Positions 15,991 to 24,361 of a stretch of 50,817 nucleotides of DNA are shown one piece after another (within the stretch, counting starts at the first letter, position 1; each line of letters begins with the position of its first letter). Origin of the DNA: an uncultured Thiodictyon sp. (GTDB lineage Bacteria > Pseudomonadota > Gammaproteobacteria > Chromatiales > Chromatiaceae). Below the pieces are notes generated by a model that saw nothing but the letters and a program-made list of their open reading frames with translations, was not told the DNA's origin and did no database searches. The translations under genes were made by a program, and so were the position numbers. Location: NCBI GenBank assembly GCA_903837595.1, contig CAILVI010000413.1, forward strand, positions 1 through 50,817. The letters run 5' to 3'.

Positions 15991-16479
15991 ATGAACGATA
16001 ACGCACGAGTCAAGGTTCTGTTCGTCTGCATGGGCAACATCTGCCGCTCCCCCACCGCCCACGGTGTCTTCCGGCACCTGGTGCGGGAGGCCGGCCAGGA
16101 GGCGGTGATCCAGATCGACTCCGCCGGGACTCACGCCTATCACGTCGGCGAGCCGCCGGACGCCCGGGCGACGGCGACGGCGCGGGCGCGCGGCGTCGAT
16201 ATCAGTGACCTGCGGGCGCGCCGGGCGTCGTCTGAGGATTTCCTCTACTACGACTACGTCCTCGCCATGGACCAGGACAACTATCATAGCCTAGCCCGCA
16301 TCTGCCCCCCGACGATGGAGCCCAAGCTATTGCTCTTCATGGATTTCGCGCCGGACCTGAAGTGCCGGGAGGTGCCTGACCCCTACTATGGGGGCGCGCG
16401 CGGTTTCGATCAGGTGTTCGACCTGGTGGAGGCCGCCGCCCGCGGTCTGCTGGAGCATCTCGCCGGCCAGGGCCGCTAG
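15991..16479 (+). CDS. Low-molecular-weight protein-tyrosine phosphatase
   Basis: 162-aa cytoplasmic enzyme hydrolysing phosphotyrosine. The P-loop C13-MGNIC-R19-SP (CX5R-S) is at the N-terminus, and the general acid is D130 in DPYYGG. Length and motif spacing are typical. In gammaproteobacteria such enzymes often partner BY-kinases in exopolysaccharide export, but no wzc/wza-like gene is nearby. The stop overlaps by four bases the end of the convergent porin gene. A 237-base spacer separates it from the divergent toxin-antitoxin pair. Confidence 0.93.
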   Translation: MNDNARVKVLFVCMGNICRSPTAHGVFRHLVREAGQEAVIQIDSAGTHAYHVGEPPDARATATARARGVDISDLRARRASSEDFLYYDYVLAMDQDNYHSLARICPPTMEPKLLLFMDFAPDLKCREVPDPYYGGARGFDQVFDLVEAAARGLLEHLAGQGR

Positions 16480-17639
16480 AAGGCGGCGGTGGCGCGTAGT
16501 CCGTAGATCCAACCCTCCGTGCTCCCCCCCGACCGATACTGGTCCTGCATGTATTGGACGTCCGCGCTCAAGGCGAAGTGTTCGTTGAAGGCCAGGCGGT
16601 AATAGGTTTCGAAGACATCGGTGCGGGCGATATCCATGTTGCCCCCCGGCAGGTAGGCGAAGGCTAGGCCGATCGTGTCGTGCTCCCGGCCCCAGCCGGC
16701 CCCTTTGAAGTTGAAACCGCCGGAGTACTCGGCCCCATAGTCCACCAAGGCGTGTTGCGTCTGCCAGCCGACACGCAGAAAAACGCCCACTACCTTGCCC
16801 AGATCTTGGTCGCAGGACAGTGCCAGGCCGGCGCGGCGCTGCCTGCTGGCTGGGGGCGGGTCCGTGACCGGGCTTGCGTTCGGGTCCACCGTGGGCGCCG
16901 GGCTCAAGAAGGAGCGGGACGTGCGGACAGACATCAATCGGTAGTTTCCTTCTCCCAGTGTGGTTTGGAGTTTGTAATCGATTTGCGCGGCGAACCATTC
17001 GAAGTGGTAGCCGTCGCTGTTCTGCGGGACGCTCGTGCCCACGCCGCTCAATGCCCAGTTGCCGACCTTCCACACGAGCACCCCGCCCCAGTGATAGCTG
17101 GGGATGACGGCGTTGTGCGCGTTGGCGAATACCTCGTTCATGAACTGAGTCGCTTCATCGTTGGCAAAGGCGTTTTGGTCGACATAGACGCCCGGATCGA
17201 TGATGCCACCGGTGATCTGGACGGTGTTGGCCGTCGCGAACTCAAAGGTGTGTGCGTACCATGCTTCAAGCAGGTTATTGCGGTTGCTGCCGCCGATGTG
17301 CGTGACATTGGCTGCCAGATCGGCGGCCCAAGGGGCAAGCGCGAAGGGGGATACCGGGTTCAGTCCGTTCCAGGCGGCAAAGCCCAGCTTGGCGAAAAAC
17401 TGGTCCTGTTTGGTTGCGTTGTAGGTGATCTCTGGCTGGAAGACAACCGCGCCACGGCAGAGTGTGCCGTGGGGGGCGCCGCGGGTGATCTGCTGGCATT
17501 GCGCGGCACTGGTTAAGATGCCGCTGATTTCCAGGGTGTCGTTGACCTCGTAGGGCCAGGCCGTACGGCCGACTCCAGCGGCCAGGGTGATGGCCAGGGT
17601 CAAGGCGGTCGATCGGCGTCGGGTCTTGCTGTTGAGCAT
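16476..17639 (-). CDS. OprB-like carbohydrate-selective porin
   Basis: 387-aa outer-membrane beta-barrel protein. Residues 1-28 form a signal peptide (MLNSKTRRRSTALTLAITLAAGVG). The body has alternating aromatic/hydrophobic strands and OprB-type motifs (GGIIDPGVYVDQNAFANDE; WGREHDTIGLAFAYLPGG; VFETYYRLAFNEHFALSADVQYMQD). It ends in aromatic F (GLRATAAF), the outer-membrane insertion signal. Members form substrate-selective pores, often for sugars. It is monocistronic, convergent with the phosphatase gene and divergent from the Kunitz lipoprotein gene. Substrate cannot be told from sequence. Confidence 0.85.
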   Translation of the reverse strand: MLNSKTRRRSTALTLAITLAAGVGRTAWPYEVNDTLEISGILTSAAQCQQITRGAPHGTLCRGAVVFQPEITYNATKQDQFFAKLGFAAWNGLNPVSPFALAPWAADLAANVTHIGGSNRNNLLEAWYAHTFEFATANTVQITGGIIDPGVYVDQNAFANDEATQFMNEVFANAHNAVIPSYHWGGVLVWKVGNWALSGVGTSVPQNSDGYHFEWFAAQIDYKLQTTLGEGNYRLMSVRTSRSFLSPAPTVDPNASPVTDPPPASRQRRAGLALSCDQDLGKVVGVFLRVGWQTQHALVDYGAEYSGGFNFKGAGWGREHDTIGLAFAYLPGGNMDIARTDVFETYYRLAFNEHFALSADVQYMQDQYRSGGSTEGWIYGLRATAAF

Positions 17640-17842
17640 CGGTTAGTTCCGGGATCTGTTGGTTCGGTGCGTGTCCGGGCGCCGCGCCCCAGGCGACGCC
17701 CCAAGCGCGTGGCGGCGAAGGTAGCACGACTGAAATCGACGCGGTACCCGGTCGGCCGCCGCGACCCGCAGTGAGTGTGTCCCCGGATAAGGCTAGAATC
17801 TCCGCCCTGTACGATCGGTGTCGGGTGTTGCTTGGGGGCCTT

Positions 17843-18115
17843 ATGCGTGTTGTGTGTTGGTGCTGGATGCTGGTGGCGGTGGTATTGCTCGGTGGCTGTG
17901 GCGGGGGCGGCCAGTCCGTGGTCAGCAATCCGGAGGACCTGCCGGTCAGTTGTGTGGCCAAGCCCGGCGTGGGCAGCTGTCACGGCCACTACCGGAAGTT
18001 CTACTACGATTATCGCAGCAACCGCTGCAAATCATTCAACTACAGCGGCTGCGGCGGCCGGGTACCCTTCGAGACCCTGGAGGACTGCGTGAACTATTGC
18101 GGGGCCGTTCACTGA
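17843..18115 (+). CDS. Kunitz/BPTI-domain lipoprotein
   Basis: 90-aa protein. A lipoprotein signal peptide ends in the lipobox LLGGC (C19), then a Gly-rich linker, then a Kunitz-type serine-protease-inhibitor domain. Its six cysteines are spaced C-8-C-15-C-7-C-11-C-3-C, against C-8-C-15-C-7-C-12-C-3-C in bovine trypsin inhibitor, so one residue is missing in the last long loop. The hallmark F-YYDY and FETLEDC elements are present. The P1 position, just after the second cysteine, is His and not Lys/Arg, so trypsin inhibition is unlikely. The ATG at 17843 was chosen for the lipobox; an in-frame start at 17771 would bury it. Kunitz domains are mainly eukaryotic and uncommon in bacteria. Confidence 0.85.
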   Translation: MRVVCWCWMLVAVVLLGGCGGGGQSVVSNPEDLPVSCVAKPGVGSCHGHYRKFYYDYRSNRCKSFNYSGCGGRVPFETLEDCVNYCGAVH

Positions 18116-18262
18116 AGTCTACTTCCCCCCGGTGTCGGTCGGAAACCGCGCCGCAGGCTGGTCGTCGGAACGGCGTGTTAAGCTGGCTTAACAGTTCGCG
18201 AGTCGCCCGGCTGCGGGGCGCGCCGCCATGACTGCCTTTGTGTGACCACGAGTACCACTTCT

Positions 18263-18772
18263 ATGTCCCCTGAACTCCTGATATTGCGCCATGCCAAGTC
18301 CGACTGGGACTCCGGCGCCGGCGCAGATTTCGATCGCCCCCTGACCGGGCGCGGCAAGCATGACGCGCCCAAGATCGGCGCCTGGCTGCTGTGCGAGGGG
18401 CTGGTGCCGGATCATGTCGTCAGTTCGCCGGCCGAGCGCGCCCGCCAGACGGCGGTCAAGGTGTGCAAAGCACTGGGCATCGACAAGGATCGGATCGCCT
18501 GGGACCCCAAGATCTATGAGGCGACCCTGAGCGCACTGCTCGGAGTGCTCGGGCGCTGTCCTCCGAGCGCGTCCAGGGTCCTGCTGATCGGCCACAATCC
18601 GGGGCTCGAGACACTGCTCGAACACCTGTGCGGCGATCCTCTGGAGCCCTCGGACGACGGCAAGCTGCTCGCCACCGGGACCCTGGCCCGGCTGGAATTG
18701 CCGACGGGTTGGGCGCCGCTGGTGCCCGGCTCGGCCCGACTCATCTCTATCATCCGCCCGCGCAATATTTAG
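18263..18772 (+). CDS. sixA: Phosphohistidine phosphatase SixA-like
   Basis: 169-aa member of the histidine phosphatase superfamily, SixA branch. The catalytic motif is L-R9-H10-A-K-S-D-W near the N-terminus, with the distal RLE/VVSSPAERARQTA and GHNPGLE motifs. SixA removes phosphate from phosphohistidine on HPt domains and, in E. coli, on the nitrogen phosphotransferase system. The ATG at 18263 gives the normal N-terminus; a GTG at 18242 would add seven residues. The stop codon lies beside a 17-base palindrome (18771-18787). Confidence 0.88.
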   Translation: MSPELLILRHAKSDWDSGAGADFDRPLTGRGKHDAPKIGAWLLCEGLVPDHVVSSPAERARQTAVKVCKALGIDKDRIAWDPKIYEATLSALLGVLGRCPPSASRVLLIGHNPGLETLLEHLCGDPLEPSDDGKLLATGTLARLELPTGWAPLVPGSARLISIIRPRNI

Positions 18773-18787
18773 CATAAATCTTATGCT
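18771..18787. promoter_or_regulatory. Palindrome at the sixA 3' end
   Basis: AGCATAAATCTTATGCT is a perfect 7+7 inverted repeat with a 3-base centre, starting inside the sixA stop codon. It is AT-rich and lacks a T-tract, so it is more like a protein-binding site than an intrinsic terminator. The next gene starts 268 bases downstream. Confidence 0.35.
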
Positions 18788-19054
18788 TGCACTGGCCTCG
18801 GACTGCCCCAGTTACCGCCTCACCACCTGACGCGGCAGTGCTGATGGGCCTAAAGTCGGGGCTACACTCGCTCTGTGGAGATTGAATCTCGTGTCTCTTG
18901 CCGAATTGGCGGCCTTGGGGTCGGCCCGGCGCGCCATGTGGGCGGTAGCGCAAGGGGGGAACAGTCCCTGCGTCCTTCCCGCCGAATGACACCCAAGCGC
19001 CCGGGCAGGCAGCGCCGCGAGCGCGTCCACAAGATGCGATGAGGAGTGAACAAA

Positions 19055-20191
19055 ATGTCGAAGCGTTTGATTCAGACGGCGGCCTGCGGCTTGGTCCTGG
19101 CGGTCGGCGCCACCGATCTGGCGGCGGGCGGCAAGTCGCGTGTGTTCGGTGACGGGAGCGTACTCGCGACCATCCCCCCGCAGGCAGCCTACTGCGCCGG
19201 ACAGCCCGGCTGTAACGGCGGCTACCCGGAAGGGGTGGCGGTCGTTGCAGACCTCGTGTACGTCGCCGGACCGGCGACCTTCGGTACGAGCGGCAAGGGT
19301 CCGAGTGTGGTCACGGTCATCCAGAAATCCACTGGCCGGCATCTCACCGAGATCCCGATCGCGGGCGAGGACAGGACGCAGGAGCACGCGCTGAGCGGCA
19401 TCACGGTCGACGGCAACGGCAATGTCTACGTCCTCTCGACGCAGTTGGGCGTCGTGCGGATCGAACGTCACGGCCAAGCGTACACGCAGTCTGGGTATGC
19501 CACGGCCCTGCCGGACCTGCCGGTATGCTCCCCCGGTGGTGCCTCGCCTTGCTCGCCGACCCTGGTCGATCTGCCGCCGATCTCCAACGAAATGACCTTC
19601 GACGACAGCGGTTATCTCTACATCACTGACTCGCTCCAGGCGACGATCTTTCGTGTCGCACCCGGCGGCGGCGCGCCCGAACCCTGGTTCCAGAGCCCGC
19701 TGCTGGCGGGCAACCTCGCGGCACCGCTGCCGTTCGGGGCCAACGGCATCAAGCTCAGCCCGGATCGCACCTATGTCTACGTCAACGAGACCTTCGACCC
19801 CGTCGACCTGACCGTCGGGCACGTCTATCGCATCCCGCTGGTGGACCAGCCGGCCCCGGCGGACATCGAACTGTTCGCGACCTTCACGGGCTTCGCGGCG
19901 CCGGACAGCCTGGTGTTTGGCAAATCGGGCCGGCTCTATGTCTCGCTCGCCGGCTCGAACCAGATCGCCGTGCTCGATGAGGGCGGGACCGAGATCACGC
20001 GCATCAGCGGCCCCGCGGGCAGTGCCCTCCCGCTCGACGGTCCCGCGACCATGGCCTTCGACGACGCGAACAAGTCGCTCCTCGTCGCCAATCACGCCAT
20101 CCTCGGTAACCCCTCCGACTGGGCCATCCTGCGCATCTTCGTCGACGAGAAGGGTGACCCCTACCCGAACGCCCTACACGGTTGTCACTGA
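19055..20191 (+). CDS. Secreted SMP-30/gluconolactonase-like beta-propeller
   Basis: 378-aa protein with a signal peptide (MSKRLIQTAACGLVLAVGATDLAAG). Repeated propeller strands follow, of the SMP-30/NHL type: GITVDGNGNVYVLST, MTFDDSGYLYITDSL, GIKLSPDRTYVYVNET, LVFGKSGRLYVSLAG and MAFDDANKSLLVANH. Cysteines near the N-terminus (C50, C55) could form a disulfide in the periplasm. The ATG at 19055 has a GAGGAG ribosome site eight bases upstream; a GTG at 19046 overlaps that site and is unlikely. Members include lactonases, but metal ligands cannot be assigned with confidence, so substrate and activity are open. Monocistronic. Confidence 0.8.
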   Translation: MSKRLIQTAACGLVLAVGATDLAAGGKSRVFGDGSVLATIPPQAAYCAGQPGCNGGYPEGVAVVADLVYVAGPATFGTSGKGPSVVTVIQKSTGRHLTEIPIAGEDRTQEHALSGITVDGNGNVYVLSTQLGVVRIERHGQAYTQSGYATALPDLPVCSPGGASPCSPTLVDLPPISNEMTFDDSGYLYITDSLQATIFRVAPGGGAPEPWFQSPLLAGNLAAPLPFGANGIKLSPDRTYVYVNETFDPVDLTVGHVYRIPLVDQPAPADIELFATFTGFAAPDSLVFGKSGRLYVSLAGSNQIAVLDEGGTEITRISGPAGSALPLDGPATMAFDDANKSLLVANHAILGNPSDWAILRIFVDEKGDPYPNALHGCH

Positions 20192-20241
20192 GCCCGTGGG
20201 TTGCGCCTCCGTCGGCGGCGCAACCGTCAGTATCTCCACCC

Positions 20242-21120
20242 TCAGCGCACCTCGGCCAGCAGTCGGTCGATCATCCCGCGCGCCTGTCCCAGGTAACCGC
20301 TGCCAAATAAATTCAGATGGTTGAGTATGTGGTAGAGGTTATAGAGGGTCTTGCGGACCGTGTAGCCAGGGTCCAGCGGCCAGGCCTCCCGGTAGGCCGC
20401 GTAGAAATCCGCACCGAAACCGCCGAAGAGTTCGGTCATGGCCAGATCGGCCTCACGGTCTCCATAGTAGACCGCCGGGTCAAAGATCACCGGCGCCCCA
20501 TCGGGGAGCCAGCCCAGGTTCCCGCCCCACAGGTCACCATGCAGGAGTGCCGGCTGGGGTCGGTGGGTCAGCACGGCGTCGAGGTCGCAGCGCAGCTGCT
20601 CCCCGGCGTCCTGTAGGCCGCGGGCATAGCCGTTGCGTGCGGCCAGTTCGAGCTGGAATCCCAGCCGCTGGTCGCGCCAGAAGGCGGCCCAGTCATGGCT
20701 TGGGGTATTGGACTGGGGGGTGGCGCCGATGAAATTGTCCCGCGACCAGCCGAAGGTCGCCGATCCGCTGCGGTGCAACTCGGCCAACTGTCGTCCGGCG
20801 GTGGCGCCGCGGGTGGGTCCACCCAGTTCCAGCCGCTCCAGTACCAGGAAATTGCGGGTCGCGGTCTGGCCCCAACAGACCGGCGCTGGTACGCGCAGCG
20901 CGCCGGCTGCGGCGAGCTCGGCGAGCCCCGCGGCCTCCGCCTCGAACATAGTGTGCCGGGCGGCGGCGTTGGTCTTGACGAAATAGCTACGCTCTCCGGC
21001 GGTTAAAATCACCGCGTCGTTGATGCAGCCGCCGCCCACCGGGCGCGCGGCCGCGGTGGGGGCGAAGGGCTGGCCGGTGGCCGAGGCGATGTGCTGGGCG
21101 ATCACTGCCCAGTCAGTCAC
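20242..21120 (-). CDS. Fructosamine kinase family protein
   Basis: 292-aa kinase of the fructosamine-3-kinase/ketosamine-3-kinase family, related to aminoglycoside phosphotransferases. It shows the nucleotide-binding GGGCIND, the lysine in YFVKT, and the catalytic HGDLWGGN (H194, D196, N201) followed by a metal-binding D in FDPAVYYGDRE. The family phosphorylates fructosamine or ribulosamine adducts on proteins, which then fall off: a deglycation step. It starts with GTG at 21120, overlapping the preceding deacetylase by eight bases. Last gene of the seven-gene operon 27616-20242, whose first gene is a DJ-1/PfpI protein, another family linked to glycation damage. Confidence 0.92.
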   Translation of the reverse strand: MTDWAVIAQHIASATGQPFAPTAAARPVGGGCINDAVILTAGERSYFVKTNAAARHTMFEAEAAGLAELAAAGALRVPAPVCWGQTATRNFLVLERLELGGPTRGATAGRQLAELHRSGSATFGWSRDNFIGATPQSNTPSHDWAAFWRDQRLGFQLELAARNGYARGLQDAGEQLRCDLDAVLTHRPQPALLHGDLWGGNLGWLPDGAPVIFDPAVYYGDREADLAMTELFGGFGADFYAAYREAWPLDPGYTVRKTLYNLYHILNHLNLFGSGYLGQARGMIDRLLAEVR

Positions 21121-22000
21121 GAGGGCGGCCCTCGCGGCTGTGCGGGGGGGCGCCAGGGTAGTCTCCCGCGATGACCTGGTGAATGGTCCTCACATAGGTG
21201 CCGTGTACCGCGCGCCGTTTCAGCCAGAACAGGAATCGCACCAGGGTGTCCTCGTTCACTGAATAGAGGTCGCAGCCATCGCAGATCTTGTGAAAGACCA
21301 TCGTCACCCAACCGCCGCCGTGGGCCTCGGCCGCTGTGACGTGGTGCTGCAAGGCGGCCAGGCTGTCGGTTGCGATCACGCTTTCGTTGCTGTAGAGGAA
21401 ATAGGGGTCAGGTGGGGGCAGTGCCTCTGCCGCAGGACAGGTTGGGCAGTCCCCCGATGCGCCGACACTGCGCGCGCTTTCGTACCTGCCGATCGGCTTA
21501 TGGAAGGGGCCGTAGGTGCCGGGGCAGCCGCCGGCCACGATGTCCCGGGTGGCGGGGCCGGTGGAGGCGAAGGGATAGGCGAACGAATACACAGCGTTGC
21601 CATACCACTGCCGCAACTGCTTCAGGTCATCGCAAATGGCCTTGCGCTGGGCCACCTCGCTCAGTGTGGCAAGGTCGACGTGGTCGATGGTGTGTCCGCC
21701 GATGTCGTCGCCGTTGTAAAACAGCGTATCGAGTTCGCGCTTGGTCAGAAAATCGCCATTGTTGATGCGCCCGGACCGGCGTATCGCATCGGAGTTGACG
21801 TAGAAGGTCGCCGGCAATCCGGTGTCGAGCAGCGGCGCGATGGCGGCCGACTGCATCAAACCGTCGTCGAAGGTCAACGACACGATCGTCGCGTGGCCCG
21901 CCGCCTGGAGTGCTTGCGGCGCATTCAAAGCCAACAGGAAGCTAAGGCATAAGCCTTTGATAACGAGACTCGCCCTTGGTAAACGCGATGATTTCGCCAT
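21113..22000 (-). CDS. Secreted polysaccharide deacetylase family protein
   Basis: 295-aa NodB-homology protein. Residues 1-34 form a signal peptide. The metal and catalytic motifs are SLTFDDG (D45, D46) and GGHTIDH (H103, H107), with a later FAYPFA motif. Family members remove N- or O-acetyl groups from cell-surface or extracellular polysaccharide in the periplasm or outside. The gene starts one base after the oxygenase stop and overlaps the kinase start by eight bases, so it is firmly in the operon even though its exported product differs from the cytoplasmic neighbours. Substrate unknown. Confidence 0.9.
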   Translation of the reverse strand: MAKSSRLPRASLVIKGLCLSFLLALNAPQALQAAGHATIVSLTFDDGLMQSAAIAPLLDTGLPATFYVNSDAIRRSGRINNGDFLTKRELDTLFYNGDDIGGHTIDHVDLATLSEVAQRKAICDDLKQLRQWYGNAVYSFAYPFASTGPATRDIVAGGCPGTYGPFHKPIGRYESARSVGASGDCPTCPAAEALPPPDPYFLYSNESVIATDSLAALQHHVTAAEAHGGGWVTMVFHKICDGCDLYSVNEDTLVRFLFWLKRRAVHGTYVRTIHQVIAGDYPGAPPHSREGRPRD

Positions 22001-22001
22001 G

Positions 22002-24263
22002 TCAATGCTCCAGCCGTCCTCGCTGCTCCAGGTCCTGTGTCCGCTGCTGCACCCGCCGTTCGTAACTCGCCTGGTTCTTGGTGCAGACCAAGGTATGGGG
22101 ACTACCCCGTTTGTCGGTGGCCAGATTCAGGTCGCTGCCGCTGTGCCTCGCCACCTCGCTCACATGGGTGCGTGCGTTCTGCGCGGCCTTGAGCCGCCAG
22201 ATCGACTCCATGGGGGAGGCGAGGAAGCGGGAGAGACCCTGGCAATCGTTGCAGGAGCAGGTGAGGCCCGCCGGGCGGCTGAGATCCGCCGGTGGCTCCA
22301 GCGGTTCGGCGATGCGTTGGTTCAGATGTGCGAGGACGCTCTGGCGTAGCGCCGCAACGGCCGTGGTTCGCGGACCCGCGACGGTCGCGGCGTGTAGCAC
22401 GAGGGCGGCGGGGAGTAGGATGTTGTCCATGCCGTAACGTTCGGGGTGTGCCATGAAATGCTCCAGCGCCCGGTCGGCCAGTGTTGGGTCGATCCGCCCG
22501 AGTGCGGTCAGGGCCTGGACGACCAGTTCGGGGGTTGGGGGCTCGCGCCGCGGGTGCAGACCGAACGGGGGGCTGGGTGGCGGCTGCTCTTGCGTGGTGA
22601 GCGCGGCGAGCAGTGCGAGTGCCGCAGCGCGCCAGGGCTCTGGCCCGCCCGCGGGGTCCGCGCTCATGCGCCCCAATAGGTCTGCGCAGGCGGCCGGCTG
22701 GCGGGGTGCGTTGCCGGCGACGATGGCCGCCAGCAGGTTCGCGGCGCGCGCGCTGGGCAGCCGGGCGAGCATGGCCGCCAGCTGCTCGTTGTCGTGCGGG
22801 CCATAGGCCCCGACCGCGGACTGTCCGGCCAGGAAGACCGCGGCGCACTCGGGGTCGTTGAGGCGCGCCAGCGCATCGAGCAGTGCCCGGGTCCGGCCGG
22901 CCTCGCTCGCCTCTTTGCGCGCCCAGTCTTGTTGTGGCCAGGTGGCGCCGATCTGGGCGGCGAGTGCGCGCGCCTGCGCGCGCAATGGGTCCGCGGGTGC
23001 CCGGCCGGCCGCTTCCCAGTGCCGCACCAGCTCCCCCAGGAACGGCAGGCTGACCTCCAGGCCCCCAGCCGCGAGGACGGCCGCCCGGTTGGCGTGGGGC
23101 CAGAGGACGAGCGCGGCGCATTGGTAGGTGCGCTCGAAGGAGGCGCCCGCGTTTCCGGTGGCCTCGGAAAACTCGGGCTCCGCGTCGTCCCCGGCCGCGA
23201 ATGCCCCTGGCGGAGCGACCTCGTCGCCGCAGAAGGGCAGGGCGCCCATGGCCGGCCGGGTGCCGTCCGGGTGGCGCCAGTCGTGGAGCGACTCACTGCT
23301 TTCGGTGACTTCGCCGACCTCGAACTCGGGCTCATGCCAATCCCCGCCGCATTCCGCGTAGCCGTATTCCTCAATGCTCGCGAGTGCCAGGAAGAGGTCG
23401 CAGTCGGCCGCGCGGGTGGCGGCGCTCACCACGGCGGTGATCGCGGCATCCGTGCCCTTGAGGGTGTCGAATCCCAACTCGGCCTCGGTATAGGCGTGCT
23501 CCAGCGGATAGACCAGCTTCAGGGGCAGCGCGGGGGCAGAGTGCCGCGGGTTGCCCCAATCGCGCAGCAGCGCCGTCAACTGGGCCTGCTCGGTGTCGTA
23601 ATCAGGCGGCTGGGGGAGCTGTTCACCATCCGGGCGGATCAGGTTGTAGATCAGGGTCAGCCGGTGGCCGGACCGGATTGGCAGGACCTCGTGCAGGCAG
23701 TCCGCATAGAAGGCGGCAAACGCGGCCTCGGACGGCTCGTCCCGGTGCAGGTCCAGCCGGACCTCCTGACCCCGGTGCCGCACCAGCAACTCCCCGCCCG
23801 CAAAGTCCCCGGGCAGGACGACGACCAGGGTGGCGAACATCCCGGGCGATTTCTCCGTGTCGCGGTGCGAGAGGAAGAAGCTGCCCTCCTCGTAGACCAG
23901 CAACTTGTAGAGTTCGGCTTCCACCCGTCCGGTCACGCCAAACGCGGCAGCGACCCGCGTCACCACGGCAGCCAGGTCCTCGGCCCAGCGCCGGCCAGTG
24001 ATCTGTACCCGGGCGGCGTCGAGTTGCCAGGTGCGCCGGACCCGGGTGTCCACCAGCGTTTCGGTGCCGCGTCCATAAGGTGCCTGCTCGGCGATTGACT
24101 TGATTTGCTCGGCCTGCATGGACAGCAGTGGCAGCGCGATGGCGCCGACGCCCTCGACCTCCAGACGGGGCGGGTGCAGGTCAAAGGTGCCGGTGGCATA
24201 GAAGTCGCCGGGGCGCTGGACTCGGGCCAGGCATTGCGCGAGTGCGGTGGCGAGATCGGACAT
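22002..24263 (-). CDS. 2-oxoglutarate/Fe(II) oxygenase with long C-terminal extension
   Basis: 753-aa protein. The N-terminal part (about 80-215) is a prolyl-4-hydroxylase-like double-stranded beta-helix with iron ligands H133-x-D135 (HRDTEK) and H191 (CLHEVLP), and the 2-oxoglutarate-binding R201 (SGHRLTLIYNL). Downstream are about 530 residues, Ala/Leu-rich and helical, with a Cys-rich piece near the C-terminus (TCSCNDCQGL). I do not recognise a named domain there. The ATG at 24263 has a GGAG upstream; an in-frame start at 24338 is possible but less likely. Expected activity is hydroxylation of a protein or small molecule. Located 98 bases after the RyR gene and one base before the deacetylase. 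Confidence 0.87.
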   Translation of the reverse strand: MSDLATALAQCLARVQRPGDFYATGTFDLHPPRLEVEGVGAIALPLLSMQAEQIKSIAEQAPYGRGTETLVDTRVRRTWQLDAARVQITGRRWAEDLAAVVTRVAAAFGVTGRVEAELYKLLVYEEGSFFLSHRDTEKSPGMFATLVVVLPGDFAGGELLVRHRGQEVRLDLHRDEPSEAAFAAFYADCLHEVLPIRSGHRLTLIYNLIRPDGEQLPQPPDYDTEQAQLTALLRDWGNPRHSAPALPLKLVYPLEHAYTEAELGFDTLKGTDAAITAVVSAATRAADCDLFLALASIEEYGYAECGGDWHEPEFEVGEVTESSESLHDWRHPDGTRPAMGALPFCGDEVAPPGAFAAGDDAEPEFSEATGNAGASFERTYQCAALVLWPHANRAAVLAAGGLEVSLPFLGELVRHWEAAGRAPADPLRAQARALAAQIGATWPQQDWARKEASEAGRTRALLDALARLNDPECAAVFLAGQSAVGAYGPHDNEQLAAMLARLPSARAANLLAAIVAGNAPRQPAACADLLGRMSADPAGGPEPWRAAALALLAALTTQEQPPPSPPFGLHPRREPPTPELVVQALTALGRIDPTLADRALEHFMAHPERYGMDNILLPAALVLHAATVAGPRTTAVAALRQSVLAHLNQRIAEPLEPPADLSRPAGLTCSCNDCQGLSRFLASPMESIWRLKAAQNARTHVSEVARHSGSDLNLATDKRGSPHTLVCTKNQASYERRVQQRTQDLEQRGRLEH

Positions 24264-24361
24264 GGGGGAGGGCTCCAGGAGCGAGCAATGGGTGTGGGGT
24301 GACGTCATCGGTGGGGCGGTCAATTTCAGTACCTGCACCGGCCGGTAGCGGTGCGGCGGTC

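Noticed and set aside
22794-24098. Plus-strand open frame of 434 codons across the 2OG oxygenase gene
   Set aside because: Antisense to an ORF with intact HxD...H...R iron/2OG residues; no domain seen.
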